Positions 1 through 6,932 of a stretch of DNA of 17,177 nucleotides are shown piece after piece. The translations under genes were made by a program, and so were the position numbers. The notes under the pieces were generated by a model, which made no database searches, was not told the origin of the DNA, and was given only the letters and a program-made list of their open reading frames with translations. The stretch spans positions 1 to 17,177 of the forward strand of contig PAFB01000122.1 in NCBI GenBank assembly GCA_002700865.1, in the 5' to 3' direction. This DNA is from Rhodospirillaceae bacterium. GTDB lineage: Bacteria > Pseudomonadota > Alphaproteobacteria > UBA7985. Positions within the stretch are counted from its first letter, which is position 1. Each line of letters opens with the position of its first letter.

Positions 1-218
1 CCACGTTGAGTGCTAAAACCCATACGCAATGAATGCGTTATGAGGTGCTCTATGACAAGTCACATGATCGTCTTTAGAGCGGCCCTTTCAAGAGATGCTG
101 CAAATCCGCAGCAACAGTATTGGAAAGATCGCTCAAATAAATCGAGCCAAAGCCTATCGGCCCGCAAGCCGTCAATCAAGGTTGCTGAAAAAGACTAATC
201 GGTTGAGTTCGCGGTGAA
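1..218. other. Gene-free leader region at left edge
   Basis: I recognise no gene here. A 62-codon forward reading frame (10-198) has no visible ribosome binding site and no familiar composition, and I do not call it. A minus-strand ATG at 21-23 opens a frame that leaves the window after seven codons; it also lacks a Shine-Dalgarno sequence. Arms CAGCAAC (109-115) and GTTGCTG (181-187) could close a folded RNA that encloses two 4-bp hairpins (131-147 and 158-171), but such short arms are expected by chance at roughly this frequency. Confidence 0.4.
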
Positions 219-248
219 CACACGGCATTAAATATGACATGCCGTGTG
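219..248. promoter_or_regulatory. Perfect 10-bp inverted repeat in apt leader
   Basis: CACACGGCAT (219-228) and ATGCCGTGTG (239-248) are exact inverse complements around a 10-base AT-rich spacer, ending 22 bases before the apt ATG. No T-run follows, so it does not look like a terminator. It could be an RNA hairpin in the apt leader or a DNA operator. The AT-rich spacer contains TAAATAT and might itself be a -10 element. The symmetry is seen directly; the role is inferred. Confidence 0.5.
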
Positions 249-270
249 GATTACCGAGAGTGAACTCATC

Positions 271-795
271 ATGAATCTCAGCCAGCTCATCCGAGATGTG
301 GAAGATTATCCCAAGCCCGGTATTCTCTTTCGAGACATTACCCCTCTCTTGGCCAACGGTGAGGCGATGCGCGAAGTCACGCGAGCCTTTGCCGACTATG
401 CTGTAGCGATGAAGGCGGAGGCTATTGCCGGAATTGAAGCGCGCGGGTTTATCTTTGCGCCAGCCGTGGCAGCCCAGCTTGGGTTACCCTTCATACCCGT
501 GCGCAAGGAAGGCAAGCTGCCCTACGAGTGCGTTACCCATTCCTACGATCTTGAATACGGCTCCGACACGCTGCAGATCCACACCGACGCGCTGCATGAA
601 GGTCAGCGAGTGGTCATTGTCGACGATCTGATCGCGACCGGCGGAACCGCCGGGGCAACGGTGGAGTTGGTACGTAAGCTCAAGGCCATTCCGGCGGGTG
701 CGATTTTCCTGATTGAACTGGACGGCTTGGGTGGACGAGATGAACTGGAGGGTCGGGGCGTGCGCGTCGATGCGCTTCTCCGCTACGAAGAATAG
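271..795 (+). CDS. apt: Adenine phosphoribosyltransferase
   Basis: Cytoplasmic enzyme of purine salvage that converts adenine and PRPP to AMP and pyrophosphate. The 174-residue product has the usual family length. The N-terminal segment SQLIRDVEDYPKPGILFRDITPLL is typical of APT, and the PRPP-binding loop VVIVDDLIATGGT lies at residues 114-126, followed by the expected C-terminal half. The reading frame extends upstream to a GTG at 244, but that codon lies inside the inverted repeat and adds nine residues not typical of the family. The ATG at 271, preceded by GAGAG, gives the usual MNLSQLIRD start. It is transcribed alone toward metA, whose stop is 31 bases beyond the apt stop on the other strand. 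No obvious T-tailed terminator separates them. Confidence 0.96.
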   Translation: MNLSQLIRDVEDYPKPGILFRDITPLLANGEAMREVTRAFADYAVAMKAEAIAGIEARGFIFAPAVAAQLGLPFIPVRKEGKLPYECVTHSYDLEYGSDTLQIHTDALHEGQRVVIVDDLIATGGTAGATVELVRKLKAIPAGAIFLIELDGLGGRDELEGRGVRVDALLRYEE

Positions 796-826
796 ACGCG
801 CGCGGCGCGCCTGCTTCGGTTCGTGA

Positions 827-1744
827 TCATAGGTCTTTGAGGTCGTAGGGGGTGTTTTGGTACACCCAGTTGACCCAGTTCCCGTACATCATGTGCGCAT
901 GACTGCGCCATTTGTTCATCGGCGCCTGAGCAGGATCATCATCGGGGAAGTAGTTGCAGGGCAGGATGATGTTTTCTCCGGCCTGTACGTCCCGGTTGTA
1001 CTCGGCTTGCAGCGTATCGCTGTCGTATTCCAGATGGTTGAACATGTAGAAGCGGCGGTTGGCGTTGTCTGCGACCAGGCCAAGGCCGGATACATCGTTC
1101 TCCGCCAGAATGCTTAACGCCTCGACCGGTTCCACGTCGTGGCGCAGGTTTTCCGTATGGCGGGAGACAGGGATTTCGAACATGTCTGCGATTCCCTGCA
1201 TCAGCGGGTGCGTTGGGTCCAGGTTGCGATGCTCAAAAATGCCAAAGCGCTTCGGTACTTCGGCGATCAGGTGTTTTTCCACGCCGTTGAAGTGATACAG
1301 CGCGGCTTGTGCTCCCCAGCAGATGGAAAACATCGAAAAGACGTTTGTGGCCGTCCAGTCGAAGATTTCTTCCAGCTCTGGCCAGTATTTAACCTCGCGG
1401 AAGTTCATCGTTTCGACGGGTGCGCCGGTGATCATAAAGCCGTCAAACCGCTCGCTGCGCACGTCGGACCATGGGCGGTAAAACGCGTCCATGTGCTCGG
1501 AAGCGGTATTGCTGCCGCGGTAGGTGCTGGTCTCGACCAACGTCAGATCCACTTGCAGCGGTGATGCGCCGAGGAGGCGGGCAAGCTGGGTTTCAGTCGC
1601 GATTTTCAGCGGCATTAAATTCAGAATGGCAATCCGCAGTGGGCGAATATCTTGACGCTCAGCGCGACTTTCCCGCATGACCCGAACGCCTTCATCGCGA
1701 AGGGTTTGGGCGGCTGGGAGGCCATCGGGTACTCGGATCGGCAT
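827..1744 (-). CDS. metA: Homoserine O-acetyltransferase, MetA type
   Basis: Activates homoserine by O-acylation in the first committed step of methionine synthesis. The 305-residue protein aligns along its whole length with the MetA family. The nucleophilic cysteine is C142 in ICWGAQAALYHFNGV, and the catalytic His/Glu pair is H237 and E239 in FNHLEYDSDTL. The C-terminus YQNTPYDL is also typical. Residue 111 is Glu within TGAPVETMNF. In characterised MetA proteins Glu at this position goes with acetyl-CoA use and Gly, as in E. coli, with succinyl-CoA, so I predict the acetyl type. Homology is read from the sequence; acyl preference is inferred. The gene lies 45 bases downstream of the P-loop ATPase gene on the same strand and may be co-transcribed. 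I found no SAM-II riboswitch core in that short gap. The name metAA is also used for the acetyl form. Confidence 0.95.
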   Translation of the reverse strand: MPIRVPDGLPAAQTLRDEGVRVMRESRAERQDIRPLRIAILNLMPLKIATETQLARLLGASPLQVDLTLVETSTYRGSNTASEHMDAFYRPWSDVRSERFDGFMITGAPVETMNFREVKYWPELEEIFDWTATNVFSMFSICWGAQAALYHFNGVEKHLIAEVPKRFGIFEHRNLDPTHPLMQGIADMFEIPVSRHTENLRHDVEPVEALSILAENDVSGLGLVADNANRRFYMFNHLEYDSDTLQAEYNRDVQAGENIILPCNYFPDDDPAQAPMNKWRSHAHMMYGNWVNWVYQNTPYDLKDL

Positions 1745-1789
1745 AAGTGAACTCGCGAATGTGATGCAGTGGTTTGCAGGGAGGCGCGC

Positions 1790-2629
1790 TTAGGTTCCCT
1801 GCGCGATAAGATCAAAGAAGTCGGCCTCGTTTTCTACCCGTGCAATTGCATCAGCAGATACGCGCAAAGCAAGACCCGCCGCAACAAGACGCTCATAGCG
1901 TTCGCGTCTTGCCTGGATCAGCCGCGGGAAGACCCATTTGACGAATTCCAGTGGATGGAAGGCATCGGCGCTCGCGGCGGCAGTTTCGGCGCTGTAGTCC
2001 TTGATCGCCTGCGCAAGGAAGTCCGCGCGATAGAACATCGGCTTGGGATAGGCGATGGTCCGCTCAATCAGGCTTTCAACATGGTCCTCGTTGGCTTCGA
2101 TGTAGACCAGCTGCGTTCGCTGGGTCAGATGCTGCAAAACCGGATCGTCGCTCACGCGGTCCAGATCCACGATCTCGATCAGACTGCCGCCAGCATCGAC
2201 CAGAAAGTGGTCATAGCCATAGACCGACGTTGCACGATCCATAAAATAGCCGACGTCCAGAAGCGCGGCCGATTCGGCTTTTTCATGCAGTTTTTGGCGT
2301 CGGGTGAACTCTTCCAGCCCATGACCACCCTGCGACGGATCGCCCAAGGTCCCGATCCACGCGCTCAATGGGGCGAGGTTGTTCATGCTGATGTTGGAAC
2401 GGATATAGATGCTGTCAGACATCAGCAGGCTGGCCAGCTTGGGCAGCTTCATCGCTTCTAGGTACAGATCATCATGGATCGCTTCCCCCAAATACCGCGT
2501 GCCAATGCGATAGTCGCCAGAATAATGGAACCAGCGGTCGCGCGGCAGCTTATTGGCCAGGGTTGTTTTGCCCACGCCAGACATGCCGAGCAGGGTGAAA
2601 GCCTGCGATTTCGGAATGAGAGATTGCAT
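1790..2629 (-). CDS. Conserved P-loop ATPase of unknown function
   Basis: A 279-residue P-loop protein. Walker A is GMSGVGKT at residues 15-22. A hydrophobic strand ending in Asp, HFLVDAGGS (141-149), may be the Walker B. Conserved-looking blocks FHYSGDYRIGTRYLGEAI (34-51) and SDSIYIRSNISMNNLAPLS (71-89) match, from memory, an alphaproteobacterial family annotated only as ATPase. Substrate and partners are unknown to me; the size and P-loop-plus-Asp layout would fit a small-molecule kinase, but that is speculation. The frame is open upstream to a GTG at 2716, with further ATGs at 2698, 2668 and 2647. I chose 2629 because the P-loop then lies close to the N-terminus and a GATGAGG tract lies 12 bases upstream. 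The start remains uncertain. It shares a strand with metA 45 bases downstream and is divergent from etfB. Confidence 0.8.
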   Translation of the reverse strand: MQSLIPKSQAFTLLGMSGVGKTTLANKLPRDRWFHYSGDYRIGTRYLGEAIHDDLYLEAMKLPKLASLLMSDSIYIRSNISMNNLAPLSAWIGTLGDPSQGGHGLEEFTRRQKLHEKAESAALLDVGYFMDRATSVYGYDHFLVDAGGSLIEIVDLDRVSDDPVLQHLTQRTQLVYIEANEDHVESLIERTIAYPKPMFYRADFLAQAIKDYSAETAAASADAFHPLEFVKWVFPRLIQARRERYERLVAAGLALRVSADAIARVENEADFFDLIAQGT

Positions 2630-2780
2630 ACCAATCGGGTGCCTCATCCCTTCGCACAGGTCAAGCATGCCGATTTTAATGGGCCAAGTGCCGCGCATAG
2701 GATTGTTGTTTCGCACCGGTCATGCTGTTTGTCGGTCAATCCGAGTGAGAGCTCTGCAAGGCACCTGTGACACTGCTTGC

Positions 2781-2808
2781 CTTGACCTTCGCAGAACTCG
2801 CTTATAGT
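2781..2808 (+). promoter_or_regulatory. Predicted sigma-70 promoter of etfBA
   Basis: CTTGAC (2781-2786), the alphaproteobacterial form of the -35 element, is followed after 16 bases by TATAGT (2803-2808). This gives a 5' leader of about 30 bases before the etfB ATG. It lies in the gap between etfB and the divergent P-loop ATPase gene. The boxes are read by eye only. Confidence 0.5.
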
Positions 2809-2847
2809 GAAATGATGATTTTACCTTAGAAGTTGGAGAGGCTTACC

Positions 2848-3597
2848 ATGAAGGCGCTCGTCTGCGTAAAACGCGTAGTGGATTACAACGTCAAAATCCG
2901 AGTGAAGCCGGATAACAGCGCTGTTGATCTGGCCAACGTGAAAATGTCCATGAACCCTTTTGATGAGATTGCCGTGGAAGAGGCGATCCGCATGAAGGAA
3001 GCGGGCATTGTCGAAGAAATCATTGCTGTGTCCCTAGGGGAGACAAAGAGTCAGGAAACCATCCGCACCGCGCTCGCCATGGGCGCCGACCGCGGCATTT
3101 TGGTAGAGACCGACGAAGACCTCCAGCCCCTGGCCATCGCCAAGCTGCTCAAAGGCATCGTTGAGAAGGAAGAGCCTGGTATCGTTGTTCTGGGTAAGCA
3201 AGCCATTGACGGCGACAACAATCAGACCGGTCAGATGCTGGCTGCGCTGCTGGGTTGGCCGCAGGGTACCTTTGCTTCAAAGGTCGAAAAAGATGGTGAC
3301 ACCCTGAAAGTCACGCGCGAAGTTGATAGTGGTCTGCAAGTTGTGACGATGCCACTGCCGGCAATCGTAACCGCCGACCTCCGTCTGAACGAACCTCGCT
3401 ACGCTTCGCTGCCGAACATCATGAAGGCAAAGAAAAAGCCAATCGACACCATGACGCCTGCTGATCTGGGCGTTGATGCTGCGCCGCGCCTTGCGACCGT
3501 TTCCGTCTCCGAGCCGCCAGCGCGTGCTGCGGGTGTGATCGTTGGCAACGTGGGCGAGCTGATCGACAAACTCAAGAATGACGCCAAAGTCGTCTAA
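2848..3597 (+). CDS. etfB: Electron transfer flavoprotein beta subunit
   Basis: Beta subunit of the soluble ETF heterodimer. ETF collects electrons from acyl-CoA and other flavin dehydrogenases and passes them to ETF:ubiquinone oxidoreductase. The 249-residue length is normal for the family. The start MKALVCVKRVVDYNVKIRVKPD, the segment MNPFDEIAVEEAIRMKE and the AMP-binding region VLGKQAIDGDNNQTGQMLAALLGWPQGTFASKV are diagnostic. A frame start at TTG 2833 exists, but that codon overlaps the Shine-Dalgarno GGAGAGG (2835-2841), which sits 6 bases before the ATG at 2848, so 2848 is used. It is followed after 18 bases by etfA. Confidence 0.97.
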   Translation: MKALVCVKRVVDYNVKIRVKPDNSAVDLANVKMSMNPFDEIAVEEAIRMKEAGIVEEIIAVSLGETKSQETIRTALAMGADRGILVETDEDLQPLAIAKLLKGIVEKEEPGIVVLGKQAIDGDNNQTGQMLAALLGWPQGTFASKVEKDGDTLKVTREVDSGLQVVTMPLPAIVTADLRLNEPRYASLPNIMKAKKKPIDTMTPADLGVDAAPRLATVSVSEPPARAAGVIVGNVGELIDKLKNDAKVV

Positions 3598-3615
3598 GCC
3601 AAGGGAAACAAGAAA

Positions 3616-4545
3616 ATGAGTATTCTGGTTTATTTGGAACACGATGCTGACGGCATCAAAGCAACCTCTCTTTCTGCTGTTGCTGCGGCCAAGGAAATTG
3701 GTGGCGAAATAACGGCACTGGTCGCCGGTGAAGGCGCGGATGCTGCTGCTGACGCTGCTGCAAAGGTTGATGGTGTTTCGGCGGTTATCAAAGCCGGCGA
3801 CGCGGCCTACAGCCACGAAATCGCCGAAAACATTGCGCCGCTGCTGATCGCCGCAAGCGAAGGCAAAACGCACTTGGTCGCTGCTGCGACGACCGTGGGC
3901 AAAAACATTCTTCCCCGCGCTGCGGCGTTGATGGATGTCCAGCCGATTTCCGATATTTCGGGGGTTGTCGATGCCGACACGTTTGAACGTCCAATTTACG
4001 CAGGCAACGCGATCGCGACGGTAAAGTCATCCGACAGCATTAAAGTCCTGACCGTGCGAACCGCGAACTTTGACCCGGTTGCGGCCGAGGGTGGCTCTGC
4101 GTCGGTTTCTGACTTTGCGGGTGTAGGCTCTGCTGGCTTGAGCGCGTGGGTTGCTGATGAGCTTTCCACCAGTGACCGTCCGGAACTGACGTCGGCTTCG
4201 ATTGTCGTTTCTGGTGGTCGTGGCATGGGCTCGTCAGAGAACTTTGCCATTCTTGATACGCTGGCAGACAAGCTTGGTGCGGCGGTTGGCGCGTCGCGTG
4301 CGGCTGTGGATGCGGGTTTTGCCCCGAACGAGTACCAGGTTGGGCAAACCGGTAAAGTCGTTTCCCCTGACCTCTATATCGCGGCGGGTATCTCCGGCGC
4401 GATCCAGCACTTGGCGGGAATGAAGGACTCCAAAGTCATCGTTGCCATCAACAAAGACGAGGAAGCGCCGATCTTCCAAGTTGCAGACTACGGTCTGGTC
4501 GCTGACTTGTTCGACGCTGTGCCAGAGCTGACGACAGGCATCTAG
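3616..4545 (+). CDS. etfA: Electron transfer flavoprotein alpha subunit
   Basis: FAD-carrying partner of EtfB. The 309-residue protein has the N-terminal ETF domain (about 1-170) and the conserved C-terminal FAD domain. That domain includes VVSGGRGMGSSENF (197-210), QVGQTGKVVSPDLYIAAGIS (241-260) and GAIQHLAGMKDSKVIVAINKD. An AGGGA Shine-Dalgarno lies 9 bases before the ATG. The short gap to etfB and the strong terminator 27 bases after the stop indicate a two-gene etfBA transcript. No 3-hydroxybutyryl-CoA dehydrogenase gene follows, unlike the arrangement I recall in several relatives. Confidence 0.97.
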   Translation: MSILVYLEHDADGIKATSLSAVAAAKEIGGEITALVAGEGADAAADAAAKVDGVSAVIKAGDAAYSHEIAENIAPLLIAASEGKTHLVAAATTVGKNILPRAAALMDVQPISDISGVVDADTFERPIYAGNAIATVKSSDSIKVLTVRTANFDPVAAEGGSASVSDFAGVGSAGLSAWVADELSTSDRPELTSASIVVSGGRGMGSSENFAILDTLADKLGAAVGASRAAVDAGFAPNEYQVGQTGKVVSPDLYIAAGISGAIQHLAGMKDSKVIVAINKDEEAPIFQVADYGLVADLFDAVPELTTGI

Positions 4546-4572
4546 GCCAGCAACGCACCTACTCGTGAATGC

Positions 4573-4608
4573 AAAAGGGGAAGTTCCGCCGGGGACTTCC
4601 CCTTTTTT
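4573..4608 (+). terminator. Rho-independent terminator of etfBA
   Basis: A 15-bp stem (4573-4587 with 4592-4606, containing one G·U pair) with a GCCG loop is followed directly by a six-T run (4603-4608). AAAAGGGGAAGT pairs with ACTTCCCCTTTT. This is a strong factor-independent terminator; the A-run on its left would also give it some activity on the other strand. Confidence 0.92.
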
Positions 4609-4673
4609 CATCATGCGATTCCCTGAAGAGTTGTTAAATTATTGCATCAATCTCGAATTGAGAGTTCCGCATA

Positions 4674-5486
4674 ATGAAATGTATTTACACATCCATCGCA
4701 GCTTTTCTGCTGCTGGCCGCCGCGCATGCAAGCGCCCAATCAGCCGACGAAGCACAAACGCCCTCAGACGCGCCACAAGATGCGGAGGCTGAAATCGTCT
4801 ACAATGAGGGCTTCGATTTCTCGGCGGCACTGGTGAGCCACGCCCTGCTCGAACAGGTTGAAACGATCATCAGCCGGACGATTACTGCCCGCAGTGACGG
4901 AGCAGACTTGCGGGCTCAGTCGATGATCGACTCGTTGCAGGTGTTCAGTCTGGTTTACCCCGAATTGGGCGACTTTGAATTTGTCGAGCCTGAGCAAGAC
5001 GTGGCAGCGCTGCAGGCGATTGCGGCGAAGCTGAAGGACGACAATGGCGTAACCGATGCCTATGATCTGGGTCCAACCGATGGGATCAGCCAGCGCTGGA
5101 TGGAGTTGATCAGCGATTATTTGGACACAACCTATCCGCCCAACTTGAAGTCCCTCGCAACCGCCAGTGATCTGGCCTCAGCCGATGCCGCGCCAGAAGC
5201 GCTGTTTATGGGGCTGGTCGGTATGCAGTCGATCATCCAGCTCAATGTCGCCTCTGAATATGACTCTCTGTCTTTGTTCGACGGCGTGGAGAATGCAGGC
5301 GCGATGAGCTCTGGCCTGATGCAGTTGCGCGGCTCTGCTGAACCTTTGCGGCGGATGATGGTAGAGGCTCGGCGTGACACGCTCACCGATGACAGTCTGC
5401 CGCAGTATCAGCAACAGCTCGGGGTGCTCGTCGATGAGATTGAAGCCTGGTCTGCGGTACTGCGTAGCAGCATTCCTAGCAGCTAA
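4674..5486 (+). CDS. Secreted protein of unknown function
   Basis: Not recognised. The 270-residue protein begins with a clear Sec signal peptide, MKCIYTSIAAFLLLAAAHASA, with likely cleavage after residue 21. There is no lipobox cysteine, so a soluble periplasmic protein is expected. The mature part is acidic, starts with a low-complexity stretch (about 22-42) and looks largely alpha-helical. I see no CxxCH heme site, metal motif or membrane segment. It is the first gene of a rightward operon: the di-heme protein gene overlaps its end by 53 bases and cytochrome b561 follows. In some bacteria DUF1111 genes sit beside imelysin-family periplasmic proteins. This protein holds the comparable place, but I cannot find the imelysin HxxE motif, so I do not assign that family. 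Confidence 0.8.
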   Translation: MKCIYTSIAAFLLLAAAHASAQSADEAQTPSDAPQDAEAEIVYNEGFDFSAALVSHALLEQVETIISRTITARSDGADLRAQSMIDSLQVFSLVYPELGDFEFVEPEQDVAALQAIAAKLKDDNGVTDAYDLGPTDGISQRWMELISDYLDTTYPPNLKSLATASDLASADAAPEALFMGLVGMQSIIQLNVASEYDSLSLFDGVENAGAMSSGLMQLRGSAEPLRRMMVEARRDTLTDDSLPQYQQQLGVLVDEIEAWSAVLRSSIPSS

Positions 5487-6369
5487 AGCTGCGGTTCTAG
5501 CGCCACAGGCGCACACTGAAACCCTCGACGAGCGCCTGTTTTCACCCCGAACAGGCGATCAATTGAGCTGCGCCGATTGCCACGCAGAAGCCAAGGTGAT
5601 TCAGGGCGGTAAGGTCGGCATGGGCAACCGCCGTGCCGATCCTCTGGCAATATCGGCCCTTATCGACGCGGTCAGCGAGGAACACATATTCTCCGCCGCC
5701 GATCCCCTCGACCGTGACGGCGACAACATCAGCGGGCGGGTCTCGTGGGTCCTGAGCTTAACGGATCAGCGCCAAGTACCCGGTCGCTTTGGTTGGAAAG
5801 CATCGGTGGGAACGCTGGAAGATCAAATCGCCAATGCCTTGATCACTGACATGGGGCTGGAAAATGCGCTGCTGACCTTTAGCACTGCGACATGTTCGGC
5901 GGATGAGCCGGGCTGCGTGGTTGCTGTGGCATCACCAGTGGACGCAAAGGAAGAGAGTGCATTGGCGATTCTTGCCGCTGAGGTGCGACACCTGCTTACG
6001 CCGCAAGCCAAGCCGGACCCCGGGGGCGTGCGGCTGTTCACGGACACGGGCTGCGCGGCGTGCCATCAACCGTATATGCGCGGTACTGAAGGACGGGGCT
6101 TACTGTTATTCACTGACTTGTTGCTGCACGATATGGGGCAGGAACTGGCTGAAAATCGAACCGTAGGTACGGCCACCCAATCCGAATGGCGCACGGCTTC
6201 GTTGCTTGGCTTCAGCCAAAAGGCCGGATTGCTGCACGATGGACGGGCCGAGACCATCGCGCAGGCCGTAGAGGCACACGGCGGTGAGGCTCAGGACAGC
6301 GTGACACGTTTTCTGGCCTTGTCGGAGACACAAATGCTAGAGTTGCTGGCGTTTTTGCGGGGGCTTTAA
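5434..6369 (+). CDS. Di-heme oxidoreductase-like cytochrome c, DUF1111
   Basis: Predicted periplasmic di-heme c-type cytochrome of the DUF1111 (di-heme oxidoredictase) family; the natural substrate is unknown. Using the ATG at 5434, the 311-residue protein has a signal peptide (about 1-26). Two heme sites follow: CADCH (46-50) and CAACH (207-211). Family blocks include DPLDRDGDNISGRVSWV (90-106), GRFGWKAS (118-124 region), TDLLLHDMG (227-235), EWRTASLLG (251-259), LLHDGRA (266-272) and HGGEA (282-286). It is shorter than the roughly 400-500 residues I associate with the family. The frame is open farther upstream, but only the 5434 start places a signal sequence at the N-terminus. It overlaps the preceding gene by 53 bases in another frame, suggesting coupled translation. 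Cytochrome b561 follows after 15 bases as a possible electron partner. Confidence 0.88.
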   Translation: MRLKPGLRYCVAAFLAAKAAVLAPQAHTETLDERLFSPRTGDQLSCADCHAEAKVIQGGKVGMGNRRADPLAISALIDAVSEEHIFSAADPLDRDGDNISGRVSWVLSLTDQRQVPGRFGWKASVGTLEDQIANALITDMGLENALLTFSTATCSADEPGCVVAVASPVDAKEESALAILAAEVRHLLTPQAKPDPGGVRLFTDTGCAACHQPYMRGTEGRGLLLFTDLLLHDMGQELAENRTVGTATQSEWRTASLLGFSQKAGLLHDGRAETIAQAVEAHGGEAQDSVTRFLALSETQMLELLAFLRGL

Positions 6370-6384
6370 CAGAGGAAAATACAG

Positions 6385-6924
6385 ATGTCGGTTTCATCAG
6401 GTTACGGCCCCCTGTCAGTCCTGCTTCACTGGTTTACGGTACTCTGGTTCTCGATCATGTGGAGTGCAGGCATTTTGATCGGGCAATGGCGGGACGCCCC
6501 AGACTTAGTTTACGACCTGCACGTCACTGTTGGCGTGTTCGGTGCAGCGATCATTGTTTGGCGGATCGTGAACCGCATCGGCCGTGGCTTTGCCCCTGCC
6601 AATCCAGCGCATGCAGGGTGGGAGCGCATGCTGGCGCGCGGGGTGCAGTGGGTGTTTCTGCTCGCGCTTTCGACGTCGATAATTACTGGCCTGTTAAAGG
6701 CGTTTATGGGCAATGGATCGCAGTATTTTCTGTGGGGGAGTGAACTGCCACGCTTAGGAAGGCTGGGCGACCTCGGCGCCGCAGTGGACGTGGTTCACGC
6801 CTCTGGTTCGATGGTGCTGTTCACTGCACTCATCCTGCACGTGGCTGGCGCGTTGAAACACAGCCTGTTGCAACGCGACGGAACCCTCATGCGCATCCTG
6901 AAGCCAACCAAGCCCGGCAAGTAA
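6385..6924 (+). CDS. Cytochrome b561 family membrane protein
   Basis: A 179-residue inner-membrane di-heme b cytochrome of the bacterial CybB/b561 family with four predicted membrane helices (about 10-33, 45-63, 87-106 and 137-157). Likely heme ligands are H15 (LLHW), H46 (LHVTVG), H138 (VHASGS) and H152 (LHVAGA); H159 is a further nearby histidine. Such proteins move electrons between the quinone pool and periplasmic acceptors or donors. AGAGGA (6371-6376) lies 8 bases before the ATG. Placed directly after the di-heme DUF1111 gene, it probably connects that protein to the quinone pool (inference). Its stop is 8 bases from the convergent ubiG stop. Confidence 0.93.
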   Translation: MSVSSGYGPLSVLLHWFTVLWFSIMWSAGILIGQWRDAPDLVYDLHVTVGVFGAAIIVWRIVNRIGRGFAPANPAHAGWERMLARGVQWVFLLALSTSIITGLLKAFMGNGSQYFLWGSELPRLGRLGDLGAAVDVVHASGSMVLFTALILHVAGALKHSLLQRDGTLMRILKPTKPGK

Positions 6925-6932
6925 TCCAACAG

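Noticed and set aside
10..198. Plus-strand 62-codon frame before apt
   Set aside because: No ribosome binding site or recognisable sequence. It could be real, but nothing in the sequence supports it.
1741..1800. SAM-II riboswitch before metA
   Set aside because: Alphaproteobacterial metA genes often carry one, so I looked; the gap is only 45 bases and lacks the conserved pseudoknot core.
1769..2461. Plus-strand frame of 230 codons antisense to the P-loop ATPase gene
   Set aside because: The minus-strand frame carries a clear Walker A and family blocks; the plus-strand product has no motif or signal and is a shadow.
4651..4663. TCTC-N5-GAGA inverted repeat before the secreted-protein gene
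   Set aside because: Only 4-bp arms; expected by chance and not a match to Fur, Irr or RirA sites that I know.
4674..5486. Assignment of the secreted protein to the imelysin (Peptidase_M75) family
   Set aside because: Operon context would suit it, but no HxxE motif or other imelysin block is visible; left as unknown.
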